From Salvator merianae (Eukaryota; Chordata; Lepidosauria; Squamata; Teiidae), in the NCBI GenBank assembly GCA_003586115.2, contig QVOM02000112.1, positions 105,006,941 to 105,070,940 of the forward strand: a stretch of DNA of 64,000 nt, given 5' to 3'. The notes under the pieces are model-generated. The model worked only from the letters and a program-made list of their open reading frames with translations. It made no database searches and was not told the DNA's origin. Positions 37,915-49,589 of the stretch are shown here, piece after piece. The position numbers and the translations under genes are program-made. How positions within the stretch are numbered: position 1 is the first letter of the stretch; every line of letters starts with the position of its first letter.

Positions 37915-38175
37915 TTTACATTTAAGGTAAAGGTGAGCCAGTTCCTCCAAGCTGACCTCTGTTACAGGTGGCTACACAATCCATGCAGCCTTCTTGGCAG
38001 CAGTACAGAAGTAGTTTACCAGTGCATTCTTCTGGGATTTTTCAGTTTTCTTGTCTAGCCTACAGCACCTGGTCTTCACCAGTGGTCTCTTATCCAAGTG
38101 CTAGCTATCTGTACTAGCTTGTAATCCTGCTTAGCTTCTGAGATCTCACAAGAGCATCAGCTTGAATGTTATTGC
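37915..38175 (-). mobile_element. 5S-rRNA-derived SINE (5S-Sauria-like), antisense
   Basis: The reverse complement of about 38085-38160 contains GAGATCTCAGAAGCTAAGCA and then CTAGCACTTGGATAAGA, aligning with the internal promoter region of 5S rRNA (TCGGAAGCTAAGC… TAGTACTTGGATGGGAGA). The body continues leftward to about 37915 with a BovB-like tail (AAGGTAAAGGT). Such 5S-derived SINEs are known from lizards, supporting a squamate source. It is too diverged to be a 5S gene. Confidence 0.65.
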
Positions 38176-38454
38176 TCTTGTTTTGCCCATGAAAGTGTTT
38201 CATGGTTTTTACATGCCATTTTCTTTTTATCTCCTACTTTCTTGCAGTTACCTCTGAACTAAAGGGAAAATTATGAATATTAAAACCAGTGCATTTGCCA
38301 TTATCTATGATGCATGCCTCATGATATGCGGAATATTTACTTAGGACCTTAACTAAGTTCAGCAAAAGTTATTTCCAAATAACACTGCTTATATTCATAT
38401 TTGATATATACCTGAGACTGTAGCATTTGTGGAGCTATAGGAAGTGTAGGTTTA

Positions 38455-38645
38455 AGAAAGTGTTAGACAAGTCATGGAGGTCAGGCATTTCAGTGGCTGC
38501 TAGAATGGATTCCTAGGTTTTGCCCCCAGATTGTAGGGACAGGCAGGATGCCTCTAAATGGTGTTTGGAGGGAATTAAGAGCAGGTGAAGGTTTTGCCTT
38601 TGTTTTTTGCTAAAGAATACCCAGAACCAATTGGTGGGTCACTGT
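38455..38645 (+). mobile_element. CR1 LINE 3' end, first part (split copy)
   Basis: It aligns with the CR1 3' region at 11925-12105: TCATGGAGGTCAGG, GGCTGCTAGAATGGATTCCT, GCAGGTGAAGGTTTTGCC and CAATTGGTGGG. It stops at GTCACTGT, exactly where the consensus continues with GTGTGAAACAG. Confidence 0.8.
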
Positions 38646-39644
38646 CACTGTAATCACACTTGTTAAAAACTTGTAGTCATCTCTGGCCATGAGAGAGCCA
38701 CACTTAAAAAGGGCATTCCGATTTATATTCATATTATCCCCTCCCATCCAATACTTTCCTCGTTTGAGATTATCCCAGCACTGAAGCCATTTCTTTCTTT
38801 AGCCTGGTTGTTTTTTCAGGGTGTGATCGCTGGGTAGGACTATAGGGGTGTTTCCTGTACTTTCCTGGCTAAGCAGGGGGAGGATTTTCTTTTACCCTAT
38901 CCAGCCAAGTACTGCTTGAGATGGCGAGGGGAGGAGTCCACCTCAAATTTAGAGAGGAATAGAGAAGGAAAACATCAGTTGCCCTTTTTAAAGCTTCGAT
39001 TCTCCTTTCTCCCTCCCTCCCTCTCTCTAATCTGCACTCAAATTCTAACAATTCCCCCTCCATCCCCTCTTTCTTGTTCTCAGTTTTTTCAACTCTTTGC
39101 ATTAGAAAGGGAATGTTTGCTACTGTTTTCTCCCTTTCTCTTTTTTTGTGAATGGTTGCCCTGCCCTGTTGTGGGGGTGGGCTTTCTTCCTTGTCTCTCT
39201 AAATGCAGGGCTGCCGGAAATAGCTTATATAGCCTAATAGCTTTTAATCACATCCAAAACTTCATGGTGTAGATTTTAGGGGGAAAGCAGAGAAGCTTCA
39301 GTGCTTGTATGGTAGGAATTTTTTAAAAAGTCAACCCCGTGCTGGGGAAGGACCTTGAGGGGCGGAACAGGGGAAGGCGTGGAAAAGAAATGGGAGGAGA
39401 TGAAGGAAACCTTACCATGCCCAAACACAAACTAAGAAATGATTGACAGGGAAGGGGCCAGTCAGCAGGAGGGAACAGGAGGAGCAAAAAAGTATGCAAG
39501 GAAAGGAAAAAGAAGCTGGCAGAGGACTGAACTAAGTTCAAATGGAAAAACAAACATTATTTTGCATGGGTGTGGACAAGCCGATTGGGAACTCAAGCTT
39601 AATGTTGGAAAAAATTGGATTATAAAAGTCTGCTGTGACTGCAG
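38646..39644. mobile_element. 999-bp insertion inside the CR1 3' end
   Basis: This block interrupts the CR1 sequence. ACTGT is present at both junctions (38641-38645 and 39645-39649), consistent with a 5-bp target duplication. Inside, GGGTGTGATCGCTGGG at 38819 and the inverted-looking AATCACATCC at 39248-39257 may mark another element. Transposase-like frames are absent; the frames at 38869-39680 are shadows. Confidence 0.6.
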
Positions 39645-39717
39645 ACTGTGTAAGAGAGGATGGTAGACTAGATGGGGCATGGCCTGATCCAGCAGGGCTC
39701 TTCTTATGTTCTTATGG
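39645..39717 (+). mobile_element. CR1 LINE 3' end, second part (split copy)
   Basis: It resumes the CR1 3' UTR: ACTGTGTAAGAGAGGATGGT, GACTAGATGGGG, GGCCTGATCCAGCAGGGCTC and TTCTTATGTTCTTATG. It is the continuation of 38455-38645. Confidence 0.8.
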
Positions 39718-40217
39718 ATAGGTGGAGGAATGATCGTTCCTTTTGTGCTTAGGCCAATTAGGAATTTTGGTTTTGGATTAATGCTTTGCTTGAGTGTTTT
39801 GGAAGTAAGAAGTATATTTTATGACATACATGTGAACTCTTGTTTTTTGAACTTCAGAAATATCCCAATTAAGATTATTAAGGATGTTGCTATGACAACT
39901 GATACATGTACCTTTGCAAGTCTTACTCCACTAGTTATCTTCTAACAGTTGCAATTACAATTAATTGCTTTTGAATCATTGCCCTCCTCCTGATCAAAGC
40001 ACTTGGGTTTTTTTATGCCCTCTGAAATCTCCAGTTTTCATGCTGGATGAACAAGCAAAAGTTAACTGCACTATATATTGCTTGTCAGAGGGCAGTTAAA
40101 AGGCTAAAGCACAGCTTGCTGTCATTAATATTGCTTTTGAGCATGGCCTAAGCTGAGAATGATCTATATAGAATCCCAACTCTTTTTTTCTCCTTCTTTT
40201 CCCCTTATCATTTTCAG

Positions 40218-40356
40218 GATTTACTCCTTCTTGGTGCTACAGCTATTGAAGACCGACTTCAAGCAGGTGTTCCAGAAACAATATCCACTTTAATGAAAGC
40301 TGAAATCAAGATTTGGGTACTTACGGGAGACAAACAAGAAACAGCTCTGAACATAG
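40218..40356 (+). CDS. ATP8A2: ATP8A2 exon 12: P-domain with TGDK motif
   Basis: Acceptor ccccttatcattttcag ends at 40217 and donor gtaata starts at 40357. The exon is 139 nt, 46 codons ([20 protein letters not shown] through [16 protein letters not shown]) plus G of Gly. TGDKQETA (Thr at 40323-40325) is the conserved P-domain motif that helps bind nucleotide and phosphate. [12 protein letters not shown] is an ATP8A2 signature. One notable difference is ALNIG where AINIG is usual. Confidence 0.95.
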
Positions 40357-41087
40357 GTAATAACCTTCAAACTTTTCTGTTAACAAACAGTAAGAGTTTG
40401 GTGGGCTAACCTGGTTAAATGCACCACTTTGACCTCTTAAGGGGTCAGTTCTGAACTTTCCAGTGCAGTAGCGCATGGAAAGCTGGAAGGTTCTGCCATA
40501 TCTTGAATTCCCTTTTGCCAGGAAATGAGAAGGGCACTGGCACAATAGACAAGCCTAAAATACATTTACAGCATATACTCTATTCTTTTACTGGCACATT
40601 TTTCAGCATCCGTTCCCTTCCAGCATAACAATACCATTCTAGGCTGTACATGATCTTGCAGTGTGGCAGCCATCTGCGCTTCGAGAGCTGGAATGGCTCC
40701 ATACCAGGCCTCCAGTACTTGAAGTATGGATGGTCAGTCTAACTGCCATGACAGCAGTTGTGGCAACATCTGGCCATTGCCATGGCGACTGGGGATATGA
40801 TGCACAACTGCTCAGTCACGCTGCGCTGGCTCGTCCCACCACTCATAGTATTTGGAGCCGGAAGAGGGTGTGAATGTTGCTAACTGGGAAAATTCAGCTG
40901 CTGATCGGGAGCAATCCAGCTGCTCCCTGTAGATGCTCCTGGACACCGTGGTGCCGGGACTGTGTGGATGGGCCTGTCTGGTGAGTGTCCAGGAGCTCAC
41001 CAGGAGGCAAGTGTCAATAGGTCCTAAGTTTCCTTTATGTTTAAATCAGAGAATAATCTCAGGAGAGAAACCTTTCTGCAAATCAAG

Positions 41088-41169
41088 GACCTTTTCTGTA
41101 CTGGGGCCTGCCATAGTCTGCACTAGCATCTGGATATAATCCAGAATAAGGCCTAATGCAGAAAAGGCC
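41088..41169. mobile_element. Miniature F1 element, 82 bp, target duplication AAG
   Basis: Left end GACCTTTTCTGTACTGGGGC and right end AATGCAGAAAAGGCC are inverted. AAG flanks both sides (41085-41087, 41170-41172). The core ATAGTCTGCACTAGCAT is shared with 47560-47740. Confidence 0.75.
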
Positions 41170-42628
41170 AAGGACTAATACAAGGCCTATTTTGACATAT
41201 TGTAGCATTATTCAAACAGCAAACCCTCAACGATTGTTAGAGGCAAAACAGTGATGGGAGTACAAAGTAATAAATAAAGGTTCAGGATATCAGCAGTCAA
41301 CTATCACCTAAAATTTCCTTCCTTCCTTATTCTGCCTTATCAAGATATATCTCAGATTTGCAAAAACATATTTCAGTAAAATACTACATATTAAGATTTT
41401 TAGAATGTGTAAAAATATTAATATTTCTTATTAGAAATTGTTTCTAGAAGCCGAGGTTAAAAGTTAGGCTGAATTTAAAAGGGCCATTTTGCTCTAACTT
41501 CTCCTGCTATATAAAGTTAGGCTACGAATTCAAACCCTATTGAAGCTGATCAGTAAAAGTACATATTAATTACTTGCATCAGCAGTTTATCTGGCACAGG
41601 GTTCCTGCCAGCCTGTCTGAGAAGGATTTTAATGATGCAGTCATCTGGAACCAATGTCTTGTCACCTCACTGCTGCTGTATCTGCATATTTCGGGAATGC
41701 TAGGCACTTGCAAATCTGCAGTTCTAGATGGGAACCATTGTATCTTATAATCCCACTTGTCAATTTCTCATGGACCTCCCTGGTGGAACGGGGACATGGA
41801 AAGTAGATTATGCAAACCATCCACCATCTCTAAAAGTTTGGGGATACGGTTTGTACTGGTGATAATATAGAACTTGTTGAATTTTATCTTTTATTTCATT
41901 ACACATTGTTCTGGTCTATCATGGTCAAACAAGCACTATCTAAATCAAATAAAAGGACATTCAAGAAAATGCAACTCACTTAAAAGATGTGCTTCTATTA
42001 TTTTCCTTAACACACACACACACAGCAATTCTTTTGGACAATTTTTATTACAGTGCTCTTTCCAAATGTACTTGTGCACTGGGGACTTTATTTTTTTGTG
42101 ATTTTTCAAGGTAGTACATTTGAAGTCATAGTGGATGACTGTTGGGTAATTTAAGACATCATTTTTGTGCCAAAGTTCTGGTATTCTCTGACTTCACTTG
42201 TATTAACAGCAGGACTTTGAGCAGTTGCTAATTTTATTTTCATTTAAAAAAGCCATCTCCAAGATGAAAGTAACATTTCAGATGCAACCTCAGTAAATCA
42301 TGTGAGCTTTCCTTGCTTACCATAATAGAGAAACGTGCAACTATATTTTCAAAGATCATGGAGGGTATCCTACACTGATCCTAATAACATAAAAGCAGAC
42401 GATTCAGCAGCTTTATAAGCCACATATACTAAAAAAGGGAGATCTGCTACCCCTGTGACAGAAGCGCAGTAACTGTGCATTCCATCTACTCAGCTCTAAA
42501 AACAAAATGATATAAAAAAGCAGAAAGTAGAAAGCATTCAATGTTCATCATTCAGGGAGTGTTTTGATAAAATGCCTGTAGGCTGCTCATACATAGAGCA
42601 AGCACAACATAGAAAAGAGAAAAGAACT

Positions 42629-42972
42629 AGGGATGTGTATGAATGAAATTCGCATGTTTGTTTTGCTATCAAAGTGAAAACCCATTTGTTTGTTTCTTTA
42701 TTGAACCATTTAATAAAAAAAACAGCTTTTTGTATTAGCTTTTGCACTTTTTTCGCAAAGAAAAACACATTTTTTTTTTCCTATTGAAAAAGCGCTTTTC
42801 ATAGGGAAACATGAATGTTTGATTGAATTGTTCGTTTTCGCAATTGGGAGACTGGTTTGATTCGACTGAAGTTTTGGAAATACAAAAGAAGCATTTTTAT
42901 TTAAATACAAATATCCGTATATGTGAAACATTAGATTGAATTTGCAAACACAAATTGAATTTTGCATATCTT
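42629..42972. mobile_element. Family F5 DNA transposon, about 344 bp
   Basis: The left end AGGGATGTGTATGAATG and right end GCATATCTT are inverted. The interior (TTCGCATGTTTG, TTGAACCATT, GGTTTGATTCGACTGAA) is shared with 10450-10742 and 57206-57549. Confidence 0.6.
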
Positions 42973-43734
42973 TAAAAAGAACTCATGTGATATAGTGTCT
43001 GCATTTGAGCAGGATGTCTGTGAAGAACATAGGGTGGAGAACTAGGACCCAGGTAAAGGGAAGTGGGACAGACAGCTTTTCCCTTCCGCTAGTGCTTTAT
43101 TACATTTGGTGTAATACTAGGAAACCAAAGCTAGAATTTTGATCCTTGCCAGGAATTACTTGCCGGAGGAGAGGGCAGTGTCTTTTCTAAGATTTGCCAC
43201 TGCCAGTTTTTAGGAAGCTTCTGCTAGTGTAATTTATTCATTCATGAACTTAAAACTCAGACAACTAATTGGTGGAGATTTCTCTATTCAGATGAAGCTC
43301 TTAAGTAATAACCTCTCTGCAGATGGAATTGTTGCAGTCCAGGAACAGACTCTAGCTCTGCCCTGAAGTGCTGACTTTCCACACATTGGGAGTCACAGAT
43401 AAGGGGGTGTTCTAAAATGATACAGGGGCTCCTCAGATCTTTATACTAGCTCAAAAACTGCAAGAGGACTTGTGTATGTCTGAGCAGGATTTCTGGACTG
43501 AGAATTTCCAGGTTCGCATACTGAATAACTAGAAGAGGGAGGGAGGACAGACACACATATATTGTTCTCAAATATCTTTGTAAGCATTAGAATATGTATT
43601 GGGGTTAATACACACATTGACAGGCAAAAATCAACCTTCAAATGGAAGACCTACTCCTTGGGTTAAAGTCAATTATTTACATAAATATCTACAAATATAA
43701 GTTAAACCAAGTACATACAAGTAGAATTCAAAGA

Positions 43735-43860
43735 CGTAGCCCTGTTAGTCTTGATCAATAAGCAAAGGGGTCTAGTAGCACCTTAGAGATCAACAGAGAG
43801 AAAGAAATTGGTAGCATGAGCTTTCATAGACTAAGTCTACTTCATCATATGTCTACAGTA
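43735..43860 (+). repeat. Widespread amniote interspersed repeat, fragment
   Basis: GTAGCCCTGTTAGTCTTGAT, then TAGCACCTTAGAGATCAAC, then GCATGAGCTTTCATAGACTA and CTACTTCATCATATG appear in the order of a repeat common in reptile genomes. I do not assign its class. Confidence 0.6.
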
Positions 43861-45491
43861 CATACAATAAATCGAGTAAGCATAACATACATTAGAAAGA
43901 AACAGGATCTTTCTGGATGCTTTGTCTTTAACTGAAGGAAGTAGGATTTGGGCTACTCCCAAAGCAGACTAGGTGTCTCACTTGCATTCAGATCCCAAAA
44001 GAGGCAAGCTGTGCCAAGGTGTTCTCTCTTGCCCTTGTGTTTATGAGAGCCTAGCATCCTCCTCCAATGCAGAGTTGGACAGCATTACGAGTTTCAACTC
44101 TAGGATAGGCAACAATGATCCTGCACCTTGTTCCCTTCAAGGAGCATAGCATGATCATCCTTAATTGTCAATTCTCCAAATTCACACAGCAGCTGTGATG
44201 CTGTCCTGACGGGGATGGCTATCAAATGGATTCTCACATATCTCTCAGCCCTGTGGCTTTTGAAACTGCCAAGCAGTTTGCTCAAGAAATAGGATGGGAA
44301 AGTTGGATCTGCCCCAAACTGTCTTCTACAGTCCCATTAGGGAAAATGTAAACACACACAGTTTTCCTCCATAGGAGTTATTTGTTTGGGGTAGGGTTTC
44401 TCATGTACTTCATCTCTGAGAAACACAGGTAAAGGCATATTAATTACAGTTAGCTAATCACATTTGGCTTTGATTTCTGCCTTCTAATACAGGATAAATT
44501 TTACCTGATGATCTCTTGGTGGCCCCATAATTTCTAATGTAGACTTCTCTCTGAATGTTTTGAGTTTAAGGCAATGCTATCAGTGTACCAAAACTCCACT
44601 GTGGTTAACACATTCTAGTGCAGACTGATAGACTCTTTGCTGGTGGGAAAGGGTTGTGGCAGTAGTGGCACCCAGGGAAAAATTGCTTCTGTCGTACTAA
44701 CTTGGCAGCACTCAAAACATATCTCTTAGTTATGTATGCTTATACTCCTGTCAGAATTCACCATCTTAGACCCTTTTCTACCAGGCCTCAAAAATCAAAA
44801 CAGGCCAAATAGAGAGCCTCGTGTTTTTACTTTATTTGCGATAACAGAATATAAAGGATAGTTGCTAGCAGTAGGCATATAAAAAGTTCCAAGCCATTTT
44901 CCGTTCCCATGCCTCCCTGTCCAGTACCTGGTAGACAAAACATCCAGGCTCCCAGGCCTTCAGCATTCCAGCTAATCACCAATAAGGAGAAACACTGGAT
45001 CAATGAGAAAAGCAAGCAAGCATGGCTGGGATCTGAGAAGATGCAAAGATGGCTGCACAGTTGCCAGTGCATTGACAACTCTTGTTTTCAGCCATATGGA
45101 ATGGTGGTCTCTGCATTTCAGCCAGTTGTGAAACATGGCAGGATCCAAAGTAGAGAAACCAAAATGGAGTAACATATTATGCAAAAGCTCCCCCCTTTTG
45201 GAGTTTGAGGTATTGCAGAAACTTATGTTTTTCTCTAAACCAGCTACTGCCAACCCAGCTTCCTCTACATTTTTTTGGTCTCAACTCTCATCAGCCCTAA
45301 TCAACACAAAAGGTGCTCTGAGTCTGAACATTTGAGTTGATTCAAGCTTGTTTTCATTACAAAGTATTAATTTGTACCTCAAGGCTCCTTCAAGGCAGGC
45401 ATGTGATTGCTATCAAGGAGACAGGATGCGGGAAGTGAAGCCAGGCGGGCTTATAGCTACATGGAATTGGACACCACAGTCTTCACTAATA

Positions 45492-45572
45492 CAGTGCCCT
45501 CCAGATGTTCTAGAGTACAAGCTCCATTAGCTGTAGCCCAAAACATGATAGGGTGCAAGTTGGGGAAGGTTG
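45492..45572 (+). repeat. Short reptile repeat fragment (CCCTCCAGATGTT)
   Basis: GTGCCCTCCAGATGTTCTAG then AAGTTGGGGAAGGTTG resembles a common short inverted-end repeat of reptile genomes. It is heavily degraded; a related stretch may sit at 45240-45300. Confidence 0.4.
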
Positions 45573-45871
45573 TTATGGTGAATCTTCACTCTGAAGGCAA
45601 GTACTTCAAGCTGAAAACCCATCAGCTTTTTGTGTTACATAGCTATCTGAAGCCATGTCACCCAGATCAGATCAGATGATATTATGGCAGTCACAGACCC
45701 ATAGAAACAACTGTGTCGCCCATGAGTTGTGGCTGATGGGTCAAGGACTTCTGTGCTCACAAGTTACCACAAGGGCACTGAATTTTGTTGTGCCTCTCAA
45801 GTCCAAGGCCTCCAGCATCATTTAATGAAACAATTGACCTCAAGCATATATGGATGACAAAGAATCTGTAA

Positions 45872-46137
45872 GCAACCAGCCTGGATTGCTTTAAGAAAGG
45901 GATAGACAAGTTCATGGAGACCAGTAGCTACTAGAATTGATGCCTAGGTATTGCTTAGAAGTTGGAGAGACATGCAGGATATCTCTAAAGGTCATTTGTG
46001 CAGAATGGATAGCAGGGAAGCTCTTGTCTTTGTCTTCTGCTTGAGAATACCAGGAAGCAGTTGGTGGACTACTGTGTGAGATAGGATGCTGGACTAGATG
46101 GTCTGTGGCCTGATCCAGCAGGGCTACTTTTATATTC
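45872..46137 (+). mobile_element. CR1 LINE 3' end, truncated
   Basis: It contains the end of the RT ORF (GGATTGCTTTAAGAAAGGG, GACAAGTTCATGGAG), GCTACTAGAATTGATGCCTA, and the 3' UTR with GGACTAGATGGTCTGTGGCC and TGATCCAGCAGGGC. The terminal TTCTTATG repeat is degraded. It is the same subfamily as 10781-12172. Confidence 0.85.
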
Positions 46138-47154
46138 AAACTTGCAGCAGACCCATGCATCCAAGCATTATAGAAACTGAAAGCATCTGTGCATGGTTTC
46201 ATTGTGTCCATTGCTTTAATTTACCCCTTGCTATAGTTTGTCCACTGCTATAATTTGTCTCAGAACTTGCTAATCACTAGGGAATTAAGTTGAAGCTTTT
46301 GCTGTTCTGCAGAACTACAGCTCCAGTTGTCAAATTGTGTCTTGCTTGATTTGAAAGAGGTGAAATAAAACAGCAAGCAGCAGCTTAGAAATTACTGTTC
46401 GTTGTTGCAGCTGTTGTTCCAATCAAAAACTGCCAGAAAATCCCTTTGAATTAGTTATACCAAATTTGCAACAGTTTAGGGCTGCAGTCAGTCCCTGGGG
46501 ACAGGCTGTGCCAGACATGAAGAGAAATAACTGGAGCTGAAAAGATCCCTCCTTATTTTGTTTTTTAGTGAAAATCTGAATCTTATTTATCAGTCCCAGG
46601 CATTTAAAAATGGTTCTGTGTGCTTAGACGTTCTTTAAGAGTGGCTGAAGGAATTTAACTGGGGCTGTATACAGATATCTTCAGGGCTAAGAGAAAGTAG
46701 CACCCAGGACAGGAATTGCATGCACTTGTACCTGTGTGTTGAGAAGGCAGCCTGAAAACTCAACACCACACTAAGACCAAGACCCCAGAACTGATTTGGA
46801 GGCAGCCCTGTAAACAGCTCCCTAGGACAGTGGGGGCATGCCAGCAGCGACTGCATCCTGAAGGACCTCTGAGTGAGGGAGATACGTGCATGCAGCTTGA
46901 AGTTTTCCTCAAGGATAGCATTATGCCATGTAATTCTTGAAGGGATAGGAAAAGGGTCTTTGATGATGTCATCATTTAATGATGTCATTGCAAACAGCAA
47001 TACATTTACTATTAGTCAAAATATTTTTGTACAATTTCCCATTAAAATATAAATTCAAAGTGGTTCATAAAACATCACTACAAAAGCTAAAACTGTCAAT
47101 TCTATAAGAACACGATTAAAATCAAGAATGGGAAGAAAAAACATTCATGAGTTT

Positions 47155-47505
47155 CGAGGCCAGGCTCTGAGTCCTCTGACGGCTAGGAACAAAAGTTACA
47201 AGTTTCAGAATCTCTGGGGAACACATTTTGGCAGCATGCTTTGGTGTGCCACTGAAATGTGTCCCCTGCTATGCTCAAATGCAGTAGGGTGCCTTCTGCA
47301 CACCTCTGTGGTCTGCATTAGAGCCTGCTGCTCCACCAATTAACCTGTTTAAACAGGCCTCCCTGGTCGGGACTATGCTCCATCTAACAGAGATAGAGCA
47401 TTCCAGTGGAGGGGTGGGATCTCACAGGTCTGCACTAACTTGTGGACCAATGAGACGTAGACATGGACTTCATAGTGTGGTCTAAAGGTTGGTGCAGAAA
47501 GGGCC
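47155..47505. mobile_element. F1-related DNA transposon, about 350 bp
   Basis: The right end is GGTGCAGAAAGGGCC. The interior carries ACTGAAATGTGTCCCC and ACAAAAGTTACAAGTTTCAG, reversed relative to the large F1 copies. The left end is unclear. It lies 54 bp from the palindromic F1 at 47560. Confidence 0.5.
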
Positions 47506-47559
47506 TGGTCTGCACAGCACCACTGGTACATACACTCACCCTTCTTATACCCTAACTTA

Positions 47560-47740
47560 GGCCCTTTCTGCACTTGGTCTTATTGTGGATTATATCCCAG
47601 AATAGGGACCTGCTATGCACATGCTAGTGCAAACTATGAAAGGTCTTGCCCATGGTCTACCATAGTCTGCACTAGCATGCAAATGGCAGGTCCCTATTCT
47701 GAGATATAATCCACAATAAGACCAAGTGCAGAAAGAGCCC
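47560..47740. mobile_element. Palindromic mini F1 element, 181 bp
   Basis: Left arm GGCCCTTTCTGCACTTGGTC and its following TTATTGTGGATTATATCCCA are matched by an almost perfect inverted right arm ending CCAAGTGCAGAAAGAGCCC. A second inner pair (ATGCTAGTGCA / TGCACTAGCAT) extends the fold. Flanks TTA and TTG suggest a mutated 3-bp duplication. Confidence 0.8.
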
Positions 47741-48621
47741 TTGAAAGTTGGTTCAACCTTAATTTACACTGGGTCACCTCACCTTTCTCTAAGCTCTGTT
47801 AGCTGTCTTCTTGAAAATGCTAACAAGAGATCTCCAGATATCACTGTCCTCCAACAAATAGCTCTTATTCCCCAGTCATTTTATGCATTGTAGAAGAATG
47901 AGTTGCAACAGATGTTATGCAGGCAACACCAGGTGAAATTCTACTCAGTTACTTTACAAAAATGCCCAAAGTTTTAAGAAAAGAAAGTAATTATTTTGGG
48001 GAGGCATGTTATGTATGTTTCCTTGGAAGACAGCCCCACTTTACTGTGACGTACTTACCCCCTAGTAAGAGTTCTAAGCATAGCAGTCTTGAAGTGCAAT
48101 CCTGTTCCCCAAATATATGGGTTTGCTGGAGGTCTGTAAATTGTGTTGCTTTTCAGAAGAATGATTAAAATCATTGCCAAGCGTTATCGGCTCCACTGAC
48201 ACAGAAGTTCTGTTTGCTGATAGCTCTGCATGGAACATTCCTGCCCAGTTCAGATATACCACTTCTCATAAAGAAAAAAAAATCTCAGAAGTGTTTACAG
48301 CAGTGAGATAAAAGCAAGGGGAAAAAAATCAACAGTTACACATTGTTGGGGTGCCAGCTAATACCACTGGAAGACTTTAACAGATCATTGCAAATAGCTA
48401 AATACATTTTGCGATCGCATTGGTTCAGGCACAAATAGAGTTTGGACTTGACAGTAGTTTATGTGAAGGGAAACTGCTGTGGCTGTTGCAGGAAGTAGAA
48501 TTGCACTGTTAGCCTCCTACTGATTATTTATTATGCTACTTTTAGTAGTTGATATTTGTTATGCAGGAAAAAAAGTGTAACAGCCATTGCTGACTCCTCT
48601 CTGTAATTCATATATTTACAG

Positions 48622-48686
48622 GATATTCCTGCAGGCTTGTGTCCCAGAGTATGTCTCTCATCCTTATCAATGAAGATTCTTTAGAT
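48622..48686 (+). CDS. ATP8A2: ATP8A2 exon 13 of window: P-domain GYSCRLVSQ
   Basis: Acceptor catatatttacag ends at 48621 and donor gtaagt starts at 48687. The exon is 65 nt, two bases completing Gly and then 21 codons (YSCRLVSQSMSLILIN through EDSLD). It ends phase 0. The next expected exon should encode the rest of the P domain, leading to GDGANDV. I could not find it in the following 15.3 kb, so the intron runs past the window end. Confidence 0.92.
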
Positions 48687-49589
48687 GTAAGTAATATTTT
48701 TTGCATGATGTAAGCATTGTGGCTGGCCCATTAATGGCAGTGTAAGCAACATTCCATCATTTAAGCCCACTCTCCCTTTCCACGTCATGCTTGTTTCAGT
48801 CTGGGGTTGGCTAATGTATCCACAACCCATTATGCTTAGTATGGTCAGTTTTCTTTTTCATGTGAGTTTGAGGAGAATTGCATCCTTATAGTTCTGTGCT
48901 AACCGTGAACGCTTCCTATTCTGCTCCCTGATATCATTTCCCTTTAGTTGCCTTTCTCTGCACCTCACCAGTTGCAATTGGCACTAGACTTTAAGTAACC
49001 CGACCTGAGTGAACAAATTCAGTTGAGCACAAACTATCCCACCTTTGTATTCCCATCCTTTTAAAAGAAGTTTTTTTTTGTGCACTGTGCTATGAAGCAG
49101 CATTTTTTATGTAGGTAAGAGTCATTGGTAAAGTTTTAAAAACAAACTAAATGGAGTTCACATCCAGGTATATTGTATATGATTGCAGCTTTAAGCTCAT
49201 ATAACTTTGTTGGGTTTATTCCACTGTCCACAAGGTCAAGAGTTTATGCATGCCTACTCAGCCCTTTGGATCCTGTTCATAATGATCAATTCAGGACTAA
49301 AACTGGTTGCTTTATATTTGGTGAAGCACACTGACAATAAGTGGATAAAATTAAATGAATAAGAAACATTTCAAAATTCTCAAGTTACATAAAGTAAAAT
49401 ACTTCAAGTAACTTTTATTTAAAACAAACAAATCTTTAGGATATTAGTAGAAATGTATTCAAATTTAGTGCATCTTTAATTTTTTAGTTTAATCTGGTGA
49501 CCTTGTTGATCAGTTTTATGTTGCTATGGGCATGGGATTGCTAGCTGCTTGTTTAGGACCTGTTGCTGATGATCCTGCCTGGATTGATG

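Larger units (their letters stand above)
34234..40217 (+). other. ATP8A2 intron between window exons 11 and 12 (6.0 kb)
   Basis: Densely filled with repeats: a SINE-tail fragment (34380-34500), a degenerate CR1 (34560-35095), L2 3' end (35500-36125), F1 (36922-37348), a 5S-derived SINE (37915-38175) and a CR1 3' end split by a 999-bp insertion (38455-39717). No exon is seen. Confidence 0.7.
40357..48621 (+). other. ATP8A2 intron between window exons 12 and 13 (8.3 kb)
   Basis: It contains a mini F1 (41088-41169), F5 (42629-42972), an amniote repeat (43735-43860), short repeat fragments near 45492, CR1 3' end (45872-46137), F1 (47155-47505) and a palindromic mini F1 (47560-47740). A (CA)n run sits at 42010-42023. 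Bases 40640-41030 are GC-richer and may be another F1-like element. The remaining stretches are unrecognised. Confidence 0.65.

Noticed and set aside
37915..38175. A functional 5S rRNA gene
   Set aside because: Only the internal promoter region is similar, it is strongly diverged, and a SINE tail is attached.
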